DNA of 33,782 nucleotides from Lachnospiraceae bacterium. GTDB taxonomy: Bacteria; Bacillota; Clostridia; Lachnospirales; Lachnospiraceae. Every line of letters starts with the position of its first letter. Position 1 is the first letter of the stretch. The stretch spans positions 1 through 33,782 of the forward strand of contig JAILOI010000025.1 in NCBI GenBank assembly GCA_024690885.1, read 5' to 3'. The position numbers were made by a program, and so were the translations under genes. The notes below the pieces were generated by a model. It saw nothing but the letters and a program-made list of their open reading frames with translations. It was not told the DNA's origin and searched no databases. This document shows positions 6,646 to 14,693 of this stretch, piece after piece.

Positions 6646-8352
6646 ATGACGGAAAAGAGAAAGCGCTACCGTGCATTAATTGTAGATGACTCCGCGATGA
6701 ACCGGGAGATTCTCAAGGAAATCTTGAAGGATGATATGGAGATATTCGAAGCCTGTGGAGGGGAAGAGGCGATGAATATGTTGATGGATCGGTTTCAACA
6801 GCTGGATGTGGTGCTGTTGGATTTGATGATGCCCGGGGTGAATGGATTCGAGGTCTTGGAGTTTATGCGTGGAAAGCATATGACCGATTACCTTCCGGTG
6901 ATTGCCATCTCTGTGGATGACAAGGAACCAAACATTGAGCGCGCCTTCGATTTGGGCGCCATTGATTTTATTGCGCGTCCCTATTCTGAGCGGACGATTC
7001 TACGTCGTGTTCTTACGACGGTTTCACTTTTTTCCAAACAGAAAACGTTGGTGGCGGAGATTGACCGCCAATACCTGGTGGGAGATCCCAAGGTGGATCG
7101 CTTGACGGGTGTGGATTTGAAGCAGACCTTCTTCAACAATGTGTACAGCTTGTTGCGTCGCAACGAGGATGTGGAGCTGATGATGGTGGCTGCGGATATT
7201 GCCAACTTCAAACTGTATAACAATTACTACGGCTGGGAGAAGGGCGATTGCTACCTTCAGGAGTATGCCAAGAAGTTGAAGGGCATTGCGCAGCAGTTTG
7301 GTGGTTATGTGGGCTATATGGGCGGCGATGATTTTGCGCTTTTGGTGCCGCATACGCCGGCAATTTTGGAGATTATCCGGAATCTGGCAGAGGATGGGAG
7401 CCGCTTCGAATTCTATCAACCGGGGTTTGCCCCCAAGTTTGGCATCTACGTAATTGAACGTGGGATGGAGTCGGCACAGACCATGTATGACCGGGCGGAG
7501 CGTGCCTTATACAAAATCAAGAATGACTATACTCGGGGCGTCTGCATCTACGAGCAAGAGATGAGTGCTATGGGTGGGGACGAGTTCCAGATGTTGATTG
7601 ATATTCGACGGGGGGAACAAAACCGGGAGTTTGAGTTTTTCGTTCAACCAATCTGTGATTTAAGTACCGGAGAAGTGGTTGGCGGAGAGGCTCTGGTTCG
7701 CTGGATTCACAAGGACAAGGGACTGGTGGTGCCTGGGGCGTTTGTTCCTTCGCTGGAGCGTACCGGGTTTATCTCCGGCGTGGATGTGATTATCTGGGGG
7801 CAGGTCTGTCAGTGGATGCGGCAGCAGTTGGACGCGGGTGCACCGATGGTGCCAATTTCGGTGAATGTATCTAAGGCGGATATTTACATGCTGGATGTAA
7901 CCGGGGTGTTGGATGGTTTGATGGAACAATATCAGCTGGATCGAAAGCTCCTTGCGGTGGAAATTTCAGAAGAGGTATACGATGGGGATGCCGAGCGGTT
8001 GGCACGGGAGATGACGAAACTGCATCGGTCCGGTTATCGGGTTTATCTGGATGATTACGGCAAGGGTCGTTTCAATCTCTTATCCATGAAAGATTTGGAA
8101 ATTGACCAACTGAAACTGGATATGGGATTTCTGGAACTGGAGGCGGAGGGCGTAGACCTGGCGGTCAGTATTCCGGAATTTGTGATTCGCCTGGCGAAGA
8201 AACGCGGAATTACCACCGTGGCGGAAGGGGTGGAGAACACTGACCAAGTGGACCTTTTGCAGAAGTTGGATTGTGATTTGGTCCAGGGCTATCACTTCTA
8301 TCGACCCATGCCGGCCAAGGATTTTGCGAAATTAATTTCTTCGGAAAACTAG
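6646..8352 (+). CDS. Response regulator with degenerate GGDEF and intact-looking EAL domains (c-di-GMP signalling)
   Basis: The 568-residue cytoplasmic protein has three domains. REC (about 8-125) has Asp14/Asp15 and phospho-acceptor Asp59, but the usual conserved Lys is Arg111 (FIARPY). The GGDEF-like domain (about 150-300) has catalytic loop GGDDF at 226-230 and no RxxD inhibitory site. The EAL domain (about 318-565) keeps EAL itself (348-350), the NVS strand, DDYGKG, LKLDMGF, AEGVE and QGYHFYRP, so it probably hydrolyses c-di-GMP. The likely role is a phosphorylation- or nucleotide-regulated phosphodiesterase. A histidine kinase is not encoded nearby. GGGGGA at 6633-6638 supports the ATG at 6646. 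It appears to be a single-gene unit between nrdG and nadA. Confidence 0.9.
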   Translation: MTEKRKRYRALIVDDSAMNREILKEILKDDMEIFEACGGEEAMNMLMDRFQQLDVVLLDLMMPGVNGFEVLEFMRGKHMTDYLPVIAISVDDKEPNIERAFDLGAIDFIARPYSERTILRRVLTTVSLFSKQKTLVAEIDRQYLVGDPKVDRLTGVDLKQTFFNNVYSLLRRNEDVELMMVAADIANFKLYNNYYGWEKGDCYLQEYAKKLKGIAQQFGGYVGYMGGDDFALLVPHTPAILEIIRNLAEDGSRFEFYQPGFAPKFGIYVIERGMESAQTMYDRAERALYKIKNDYTRGVCIYEQEMSAMGGDEFQMLIDIRRGEQNREFEFFVQPICDLSTGEVVGGEALVRWIHKDKGLVVPGAFVPSLERTGFISGVDVIIWGQVCQWMRQQLDAGAPMVPISVNVSKADIYMLDVTGVLDGLMEQYQLDRKLLAVEISEEVYDGDAERLAREMTKLHRSGYRVYLDDYGKGRFNLLSMKDLEIDQLKLDMGFLELEAEGVDLAVSIPEFVIRLAKKRGITTVAEGVENTDQVDLLQKLDCDLVQGYHFYRPMPAKDFAKLISSEN

Positions 8353-8379
8353 AGAAGAATACGGAGGAAATACTTGCGT

Positions 8380-8409
8380 TTGCACGGATTTAGAGTATTC
8401 TTATATAGA
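8380..8409 (+). promoter_or_regulatory. Probable nadABC promoter
   Basis: TTGCAC (8380-8385) is followed by TATATA (8402-8407, spacer 16) or TATAGA (8404-8409, spacer 18). No terminator is visible after the preceding gene, so some read-through is possible. Confidence 0.45.
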
Positions 8410-8446
8410 AAACCCAAGATTGTATTGTATGGTAGGAGTAAGAAAC

Positions 8447-9361
8447 ATGACAACAGAACAGATGGTTTCCGAAATTGAATGCTTGAAGAAGGAGAAGAAT
8501 GCTGTCATTATGGCGCATTATTATGTGGATGATGATGTGCAGGATGTGGCAGACTACATCGGTGATTCCTTTTTCTTAAGTCGGAAGGCAACGGAAATTG
8601 ATGCAGACATCATTGTGTTGTGCGGTGTTCGCTTTATGGGCGAAAGCGCCAAGGTATTGAATCCGGACAAGAAGGTACTGATTCCGGATATCGGTGCAGA
8701 TTGCCCGATGGCACATATGGCGGAAGTGGATGAGGTTGCCAGAATGCGCCGGGAGTATGAGGATTTGGCCGTTGTTTGCTATGTAAATTCCACGGCAGAA
8801 CTGAAGGCAGTCAGCGATGTGTGTGTAACCAGTGCCAACGCGCTTAAGATTGTTTCTCGCCTGCCACAGAAGAATATCTTTTTTATTCCGGATCAGAATC
8901 TGGCGCATTACATTGCAGACCAGTTACCGGAGAAACATTTTATTTTCAATGATGGGTACTGTCACGTGCACCACGGATTGACGGTGGAACAGATTCAGCG
9001 GGCCCAGCGGGAACATCCCGATGCCCAGTTGTGCGTTCATCCGGAGTGCAAGCCGGAAGTGACCGCTCTGGCAGATTATGTTGGAAGTACCTCCGGCATT
9101 ATCAATTATGTCAGCAACTCGGATGTGAAGGAATTTATCATTGCAACCGAAGTAGGCGTAATGTATGAGCTGAAGAAGAAAAATCCGGACAAGACCTTCT
9201 ATGCGGTTAGTGTGATGCAGGTATGCCCGAATATGAAGAAAATTACCATGGAGAAGCTCCTCGCCGCATTAAAGGAGGAGCAGCCGGAGGTCATCCTATC
9301 GGAGGATTTGATGGTGAATGCAAAGACACCAATGCTGAACATGTTGGAATTGGCAAAATAG
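8447..9361 (+). CDS. nadA: Quinolinate synthase
   Basis: The 304-residue 4Fe-4S enzyme condenses iminoaspartate with dihydroxyacetone phosphate to quinolinate in de novo NAD synthesis. The three cluster cysteines fit CGVRFMGESAKVL, HPECKPEV and CPNMKKIT. Other family features are MAHYYVDDDVQDVADYIGDS near the N-terminus and GSTSGI. The ATG at 8447 has AGGAG at 8434-8438; in-frame upstream starts lack one. First gene of nadA-nadB-nadC. Its substrate is made by NadB next door and is unstable, which fits co-expression. Confidence 0.96.
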   Translation: MTTEQMVSEIECLKKEKNAVIMAHYYVDDDVQDVADYIGDSFFLSRKATEIDADIIVLCGVRFMGESAKVLNPDKKVLIPDIGADCPMAHMAEVDEVARMRREYEDLAVVCYVNSTAELKAVSDVCVTSANALKIVSRLPQKNIFFIPDQNLAHYIADQLPEKHFIFNDGYCHVHHGLTVEQIQRAQREHPDAQLCVHPECKPEVTALADYVGSTSGIINYVSNSDVKEFIIATEVGVMYELKKKNPDKTFYAVSVMQVCPNMKKITMEKLLAALKEEQPEVILSEDLMVNAKTPMLNMLELAK

Positions 9362-9380
9362 CATTAGAAAGAGAACGAAG

Positions 9381-10712
9381 ATGAACAGAAAGTACGATGC
9401 AGTGATTGTCGGCTGCGGCGTGGCCGGTTGCTTCACTGCGTTACATCTGCCCAAGGACTGGGAGATTTTGATGATCACCAAAAGTGCCAAGGAAGAGAGT
9501 GATTCCTTCTTAGCACAAGGCGGCATATGCGTATTGAAAAATGACATGGATTACGACGCCTTTTTCGAAGACACCTTGCGTGCCGGACATTACGAGAATC
9601 GCCGGGAATCCGTGGATATTATGATTCGTGAGTCCCGCACGGTAATCAATGAGTTGATAGATTACGGTGTGGAATTCGAGAAGGAAGATGGGAAGCTGCG
9701 CTATACCAGAGAGGCCGCCCATTCCACCAATCGCATCCTCTATCACGAGGATATCACCGGCAAGGAGATTACCAGCAAGTTGCTTGCTGCAGTGGAGAAG
9801 TTATCCAATGTTACCCTGCTCGAGCATACCACCATGGTGGATATTCTCTGCCGTAACAATGCCTGTGATGGATTGCTGTTGCAGATGGAAGACGGCACGC
9901 TCGAGCCGGTGTTCGGCGGTCATATTATCTGGACCTGCGGCGGCATCGGTGGGATTTATGAGAATTCTACCAACTTCCCACATTTGACGGGAGATGCGCT
10001 GGCCCTATCCTTGCGTCATGGCATTGAATTGGAACACATCAACTACGTACAGATTCATCCAACGACCTTGTACAATGAGCGGAAGGAACGTCGGTTTTTG
10101 ATTTCCGAATCCGTGCGTGGCGAGGGAGCAGTGCTTTTAGACAAGAATGGAAATCGGTTCACCAATGAACTGTTGCCCCGTGATGTGCTAACCGGCGAAA
10201 TCCGAAAGCAGATGGCCAAGGATGGAACCAAGCATGTGTGGTTGAATATGATGACCATCACGGATTTGGATATTACGAAGCGCTTCCCAAACATCTATCG
10301 TCATTGTTTGGAAGAAGGCTATGATGTAACCAAGGAGTGGATTCCGGTGGTTCCGGCCCAGCATTATTTCATGGGTGGCGTACATGTGGATCGCTACAGC
10401 CATACCTCCATGCGTCATCTCTATGCATCCGGGGAAACCTGTTGCAATGGCGTGCATGGTCGCAACCGATTGGCCAGCAACTCCTTGCTGGAGAGTCTGG
10501 TTTTTGCCCGCAATGCGGCACTTCGTATGGCTGAGATGGATTCTGACCACAGCGGCGCACGGACGCCTCGATTTGCAGACACCATGGATATGAACTTAGA
10601 AGAATTGAAGCAGGTTTACCAGATTGTCGTAAACACCGAGGATTTGGAAGCTTTTGCCGAAGAGAATAAACGTATGATCTGGGACGAGATTCATCGTCTG
10701 GATGCAGAGTAA
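9381..10712 (+). CDS. nadB: L-aspartate oxidase
   Basis: The 443-residue FAD enzyme oxidises L-aspartate to iminoaspartate for NadA. The N-terminus has the dinucleotide fold VIVGCGVAGCFTAL; the flavin/substrate regions include SFLAQGGICV, HEDITGKEI, the HPTTLY segment, SESVRGEGAVL and RNRLASNSLLESLVFA. It is shorter than the roughly 540-residue E. coli enzyme, mainly because the C-terminal helical domain is reduced. The ending in DEIHRLDAE looks natural rather than truncated, and nadC follows after 14 bases. In an anaerobe the electron acceptor is probably fumarate rather than oxygen (known for NadB). Confidence 0.95.
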   Translation: MNRKYDAVIVGCGVAGCFTALHLPKDWEILMITKSAKEESDSFLAQGGICVLKNDMDYDAFFEDTLRAGHYENRRESVDIMIRESRTVINELIDYGVEFEKEDGKLRYTREAAHSTNRILYHEDITGKEITSKLLAAVEKLSNVTLLEHTTMVDILCRNNACDGLLLQMEDGTLEPVFGGHIIWTCGGIGGIYENSTNFPHLTGDALALSLRHGIELEHINYVQIHPTTLYNERKERRFLISESVRGEGAVLLDKNGNRFTNELLPRDVLTGEIRKQMAKDGTKHVWLNMMTITDLDITKRFPNIYRHCLEEGYDVTKEWIPVVPAQHYFMGGVHVDRYSHTSMRHLYASGETCCNGVHGRNRLASNSLLESLVFARNAALRMAEMDSDHSGARTPRFADTMDMNLEELKQVYQIVVNTEDLEAFAEENKRMIWDEIHRLDAE

Positions 10713-10726
10713 CAGAAGGGAGTCTT

Positions 10727-11578
10727 ATGACAGATATTACTTTGAAATTGAATGCAGACCCGTTGATTTTACAGGCGTTGCAGGAAGATATTTCCAGCGA
10801 GGACGTTACCACCAATGCGGTAATGCCCGAGAAGAAGTTGGGATGCGTAGAACTGATTTGCAAACAGGATGGTATCATTGCCGGCTTGGGCGTGTTTGAG
10901 CGTACCTTCCAGTTATTGGATCCGGATACCCGGGTAGAGTTTTATGCCAAGGACGGAGACGAAGTCAAGAACAAGCAGTTGCTGGCCAAGGTGACCGGCG
11001 ATATCCGTGTCTTATTATCCGGCGAGCGGACCGCATTGAACTACTTACAGCGTATGAGCGGTATCGCAACCTACACCCATACGGTGGCAGCGTTGTTAGA
11101 AGGTACCAAGACCAAGCTGTTGGATACCCGTAAGACCACACCGAACAACCGAATCTTTGAGAAGTATGCGGTTACAGTGGGCGGTGGCTACAATCATCGT
11201 TACAACTTATCCGATGGCGTACTGCTGAAGGACAATCACATCGATGCAGCCGGCGGTGTACGCCAGGCCGTAGAAGCAGCCAAGGCATATGCACCATTTG
11301 TCCGCAAGATTGAAGTGGAAGTGGAGAACATGGATATGGTGAAGGAAGCGGTGGAAGCCGGCGCCGACATCATTATGTTGGATAACATGTCCCACGAGCA
11401 GATGGCAGAGGCGGTTGCATACATCGATGGACGTGCCGAGACCGAGTGCTCCGGCAACATTACCAGGGAGAACGTGAAGGCCATCACCGATATCGGCGTG
11501 GATTATGTATCTTCTGGAGCCTTGACCCACTCCTCTCCGATTTTGGATGTTTCCCTGAAAAATTTAACCGTATTGTAA
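10727..11578 (+). CDS. nadC: Nicotinate-nucleotide pyrophosphorylase (quinolinate phosphoribosyltransferase)
   Basis: The 283-residue enzyme converts quinolinate and PRPP to nicotinate mononucleotide, releasing carbon dioxide. Diagnostic segments are SGERTALNYLQRMSGIAT, DTRKTTPNNRIFEKYAV, GGGYNHRYNLSDGVLLKDNHI and EVEVENMDMVKEAVEAGAD, which carry the basic substrate-binding residues and the acidic metal-binding residues. The ATG at 10727 follows GAAGGGAG. Last gene of the nad operon, closed by a strong terminator. Confidence 0.97.
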   Translation: MTDITLKLNADPLILQALQEDISSEDVTTNAVMPEKKLGCVELICKQDGIIAGLGVFERTFQLLDPDTRVEFYAKDGDEVKNKQLLAKVTGDIRVLLSGERTALNYLQRMSGIATYTHTVAALLEGTKTKLLDTRKTTPNNRIFEKYAVTVGGGYNHRYNLSDGVLLKDNHIDAAGGVRQAVEAAKAYAPFVRKIEVEVENMDMVKEAVEAGADIIMLDNMSHEQMAEAVAYIDGRAETECSGNITRENVKAITDIGVDYVSSGALTHSSPILDVSLKNLTVL

Positions 11579-11584
11579 ATCCGA

Positions 11585-11616
11585 GGAAGACCGCAGTTTT
11601 GCGGCCTTCCTTTTTT
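11585..11616 (+). terminator. Terminator after nadC
   Basis: Two 11-base arms (11585-11595 and 11600-11610) with one A-C mismatch surround a GTTT loop, followed by six T. The T run runs into the next promoter's -35. Confidence 0.85.
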
Positions 11617-11646
11617 GACTTTAAGGGTTTAAAGTGCTATAGTCAA
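11615..11646 (+). promoter_or_regulatory. Promoter of the ABC importer operon with overlapping inverted repeat
   Basis: TTGACT (11615-11620), a 17-base spacer and TATAGT (11638-11643) form a near-ideal promoter. AGTCAA (11641-11646) is the exact reverse complement of the -35, and CTTTAA/TTTAAAG lie inverted inside the spacer, so an operator may overlap the promoter. Confidence 0.75.
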
Positions 11647-11695
11647 AAAAGGTTTTTAAACCGAAGGAAAGCATCTTATTAAGGAGAAAAAGAGG

Positions 11696-12727
11696 ATGAA
11701 AAAAAGATTATTTGCGGGGTTGCTTTGCGCTTCCATGTTGGTTATGAGTGTAACCGGTTGTGGATCAAATGCACAGGATGCAACCAATGAAACAACGACA
11801 ACAACAGAAACAGATGCGTCTGCAGATGCAACCACTGAGAAGTACACCGTAGGTGTGGTTCAGCTGGTTCAGCATCCGGCATTGGATGAGGCGACTACCG
11901 GATTCCAGGACGCACTTCGCGATAAGTTGGGGGATCAGGTAGAATTCGATGTACAGAATGCATCCGGTGATTCTGCAAACTGTAACACCATCGTCAATGG
12001 ATTCGTTTCCAGCGATTATGATTTGATTATGGCCAATGCAACACCTGCTTTGCAGGCTGCGGTATCCGGTACCACCGAGATTCCGATTGTGGGAACTTCC
12101 GTTACCGATTACGCAACGGCACTTGGTATGTCCACGGATGAGTGGACCGGTACCACCGGCATGAACGCTACCGGCGTTTCTGATTTGGCGCCGCTTGCTC
12201 AGCAGGCTGAGATGATGAAGGAATTGTTCCCGGATGCCAAGAAGGTTGGTATTTTGTACTGCTCTGCAGAAGCAAACTCCAAGTATCAGGCCAATGTTAT
12301 GACGGAGGAATTAGGAAAGTTGGGTTACAGCGTAGATTCTTATACCTTCTCTGATACCAACGATGTTGCAACCGTTACCCAGACTGCTTGTGCAGACTGT
12401 GATGCCATCTATATTCCAACCGATAACACTGCTGCAAGCTGTGCAGAGTTGATTGGTGGTATTGTGGTTCCTGCAGGCGTTCCGGTATATGCCGGGGAAG
12501 AGGGTATCTGCAAGGCTTGCGGCGTTGCAACCTTGACCATCAGCTACTACGATGTAGGATACATTGCAGGTGAGATGGCTTACGAGATTTTGGTAAACAA
12601 GGCAGATCCTGCAACTATGGATATCAAGTTCGTAGAAGAAGTGAAGAAGGAATACAATGCGGATATTGCAGAGGCATTGAAGGTGGAGATTCCTTCCGAT
12701 TACGTAGCAATTGAAACTGAGGAGTAA
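11696..12727 (+). CDS. ABC transporter substrate-binding lipoprotein (TrpX-like, PF04392 type)
   Basis: The 343-residue product starts with a lipoprotein signal: MKKR, a hydrophobic stretch and the lipobox SVTGC, with Cys23 the anchor. A Thr/Asp-rich linker follows. The mature part (YTVGVVQLVQHPALDEATTGFQDAL) and later segments (IVGTSVTD, KKVGILYCSAEANS, AIYIPTDNTAAS) are characteristic of the ABC_sub_bind (DUF534) family, whose characterised streptococcal members (TrpX) serve tryptophan/tyrosine uptake. The substrate here is not shown by sequence; no Trp-specific T-box precedes it. It forms a three-gene operon with the permease and ATPase that follow and has its own promoter. Confidence 0.9.
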   Translation: MKKRLFAGLLCASMLVMSVTGCGSNAQDATNETTTTTETDASADATTEKYTVGVVQLVQHPALDEATTGFQDALRDKLGDQVEFDVQNASGDSANCNTIVNGFVSSDYDLIMANATPALQAAVSGTTEIPIVGTSVTDYATALGMSTDEWTGTTGMNATGVSDLAPLAQQAEMMKELFPDAKKVGILYCSAEANSKYQANVMTEELGKLGYSVDSYTFSDTNDVATVTQTACADCDAIYIPTDNTAASCAELIGGIVVPAGVPVYAGEEGICKACGVATLTISYYDVGYIAGEMAYEILVNKADPATMDIKFVEEVKKEYNADIAEALKVEIPSDYVAIETEE

Positions 12728-12733
12728 GTAACA

Positions 12734-13657
12734 ATGACACTGGTAACTTTATTGAATCGTATGCCCGGAGATGTGGCAATCGGCATTATCTGGGGAATTA
12801 TGGCGCTGGGTGTATATCTCACCTTCCGTATTTTGAATTTTGCAGATTTGACCGTAGATGGATCCTTTGCAACCGGTGGAGCGGTAGCGGTGGTTTTGAT
12901 CACCGGTGGTGTTCCGGTCCCGGTAGCGATGGCAGCAGCGTTTGCAGCAGGTGTGTTAGCCGGCTTATGTACCGGTATTTTTCACACGCTGCTTGGTATC
13001 CCGGATATTCTATCCGGTATCTTGATGCAGCTGGCGCTCTATTCCATCAACGTCTTTATTTTGGGCGGAGCCAATAAAGCGATTGGTGTTGGTAAGTATA
13101 ATCTCTGTGTGTCCATGTTGAAGGTGACACCGAGTATTGTGGTAGCACTTCTGATTTCCGGTGCGTTGATTGCTGTGATGTACTGGTATTTCGGTACGGC
13201 ACAGGGTAGTGCGATTCGTGCCACCGGTAACAATCCGGCCATGAGCCGGGCCCAGGGCATCAACATCGGTTTGATGAAGGTCATTGCCTTGGCATTGAGC
13301 AACGGTATGGTTGCTCTATCCGGTTCTATGATGGCACAGCTCAACGGCTACACTGATGTCGGTATGGGCCGTGGTGCAATCGTCATCGGGCTGGCTGCTG
13401 TTATCATCGGAGAAGTACTTTGCCATGCAATCTTCCGTAAGAACAGCGGATTCTTGTTACGTTTGATTTTCGTCATTGTCGGCGGAATTATTTACTACAT
13501 GGTGATGGGATTTATTTCCTGGCTACGTGTACCGACGGACGGATTGAAGTTATTCACCGCCCTGATTGTAGCTGCCTTTTTGGCAGTTCCATATCTCAAA
13601 GGAAAGGCCAACAGTTCCTTCCGTAAGGCTGGCCGGAGAGGGGCGAACAGAGAATGA
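12734..13657 (+). CDS. ABC transporter permease (TrpY-like)
   Basis: The 307-residue integral membrane protein has about eight or nine hydrophobic segments and a basic C-terminal tail. Its start, GIIWGIMALGVYLTFRILNFADLTVDGSF, and the later GSAIRATGNNPAMSRAQGIN motif resemble the LivH/BPD_transp_2-like permeases paired with PF04392 binding proteins. It begins six bases after the binding-protein stop, with GGAG inside that gene's end, and overlaps the ATPase gene by four bases (ATGA), indicating translational coupling. Confidence 0.9.
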   Translation: MTLVTLLNRMPGDVAIGIIWGIMALGVYLTFRILNFADLTVDGSFATGGAVAVVLITGGVPVPVAMAAAFAAGVLAGLCTGIFHTLLGIPDILSGILMQLALYSINVFILGGANKAIGVGKYNLCVSMLKVTPSIVVALLISGALIAVMYWYFGTAQGSAIRATGNNPAMSRAQGINIGLMKVIALALSNGMVALSGSMMAQLNGYTDVGMGRGAIVIGLAAVIIGEVLCHAIFRKNSGFLLRLIFVIVGGIIYYMVMGFISWLRVPTDGLKLFTALIVAAFLAVPYLKGKANSSFRKAGRRGANRE

Positions 13658-14451
13658 TTGAAGTAAAGAATATCTATAAAACTTTTAACCCGGGGACCAT
13701 CAACGAGAAGAAGGCCTTAAACGGTGTGGATTTAACACTGGAAGATGGTGACTTCGTTACCGTCATCGGTGGCAATGGTGCCGGTAAGTCTACCTTGCTC
13801 AATGCCATCGCAGGCGTTTGGCCGGTGGACGAGGGTAGTATCTATTTTGATGATGTGAATGTTACCGGTTTGTGTGAGTACCGTCGTGCCAAATATTTGG
13901 GACGTGTATTCCAGGACCCGATGACCGGTACCGCTGCAGATATGCAGATTGATGAGAATCTGGCACTGGCAGCCAGACGTGGCAAACGTCGCCTCTGGGG
14001 TTGGGGAATCACTGCATCCGAGCGTGAGAAATATCGTGAGATGTTGCGGGAATTGGATTTGGGATTGGAAGATCGTATGTCTGCCAAGGTTGGATTACTT
14101 TCCGGCGGTCAGCGTCAGGCACTGACCCTCTTGATGGCAACGCTGGTAAAACCGAAGATGCTCCTGTTGGATGAGCATACCGCAGCGTTGGATCCGAAGA
14201 CGGCAGCCAAGGTGCTTGCAACCACCGATCGTATCGTGGAGGAGCATCACTTAACGACCATGATGGTTACCCACAACATGCGTGATGCCATTGCCCATGG
14301 AAATCGTCTGATTATGATGGACGAGGGACGCATCATCGTGGATATCCGCGGAGAAGAGAAGAAACGCTTGACCATCGAAGACTTGTTGCACAAGTTTGAG
14401 GAGGTTTCCGGCGAGGAGTTCGCCAACGATCAGGCGATTCTTTCCAAATAG
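13654..14451 (+). CDS. ABC transporter ATP-binding protein (TrpZ-like)
   Basis: The 265-residue nucleotide-binding subunit has Walker A GGNGAGKSTLL, a Q-loop in VFQDPMTG, signature LLSGGQRQAL, Walker B MLLLDEHTAALDP and switch His in VTHNMRDA. It energises the preceding permease. One subunit type implies a homodimer, and the single permease gene likewise. A hairpin terminator follows closely. Confidence 0.93.
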   Translation: MIEVKNIYKTFNPGTINEKKALNGVDLTLEDGDFVTVIGGNGAGKSTLLNAIAGVWPVDEGSIYFDDVNVTGLCEYRRAKYLGRVFQDPMTGTAADMQIDENLALAARRGKRRLWGWGITASEREKYREMLRELDLGLEDRMSAKVGLLSGGQRQALTLLMATLVKPKMLLLDEHTAALDPKTAAKVLATTDRIVEEHHLTTMMVTHNMRDAIAHGNRLIMMDEGRIIVDIRGEEKKRLTIEDLLHKFEEVSGEEFANDQAILSK

Positions 14452-14465
14452 CAGAATCATTGAAG

Positions 14466-14507
14466 TACACCGGCAGTTGGAGGTTCAACTACCGGTGTAT
14501 TTTTTTA
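14466..14507 (+). terminator. Terminator after the ABC importer operon
   Basis: TACACCGG (14466-14473) pairs with CCGGTGTA (14492-14499); inside, AGTTG pairs with CAACT. A run of T follows from 14500. Confidence 0.88.
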
Positions 14508-14583
14508 CGTGTCGGGGATGGGTATGATTATTAAGAAATCATAAACCAATTATGAAAAGAAAATGAAACTGTAGGCACTCCTA

Positions 14584-14612
14584 TTGCTTTTAAAATCGAG
14601 GTTTTTTATAAT
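14584..14612 (+). promoter_or_regulatory. ftsH promoter
   Basis: TTGCTT (14584-14589), 17 bases and a perfect TATAAT (14607-14612) lie 82 bases before the ftsH start. This may be the promoter of the long block to 24836. Confidence 0.7.
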
Positions 14613-14639
14613 GTTTCTATGATATTTACGTCATATGTT

Positions 14640-14676
14640 ACATGGCACAAATCCTGATTTTATCGGGCGTGCATGT
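14640..14676 (+). other. Structured 5' leader of ftsH
   Basis: ACATGGCAC (14640-14648) pairs with GTGCATGT (14669-14676) with one bulged G, enclosing CCTGA/TCGGG (14653-14657/14663-14667). There is no T run, so it is not a terminator. It ends six bases before the ribosome site. Function unknown. Confidence 0.45.
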
Positions 14677-14693
14677 TTACTTGGAGGATACGA

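Noticed and set aside
7573-7587. GGDEF string as evidence for an active diguanylate cyclase
   Set aside because: By position it is in the linker leading into the EAL domain. The loop aligning with the cyclase site is GGDDF at 7321-7335.
9381-10712. nadB as a truncated pseudogene
   Set aside because: It is shorter than the E. coli enzyme but keeps all flavin and substrate motifs, has a clean stop and is in an intact operon. A reduced C-terminal helical domain is the simpler reading.
11580-11695. T-box or tryptophan attenuator before the TrpX-like gene
   Set aside because: I looked for a T-box sequence, specifier stem or Trp-rich leader and saw none in the 50-odd transcribed bases before the start.
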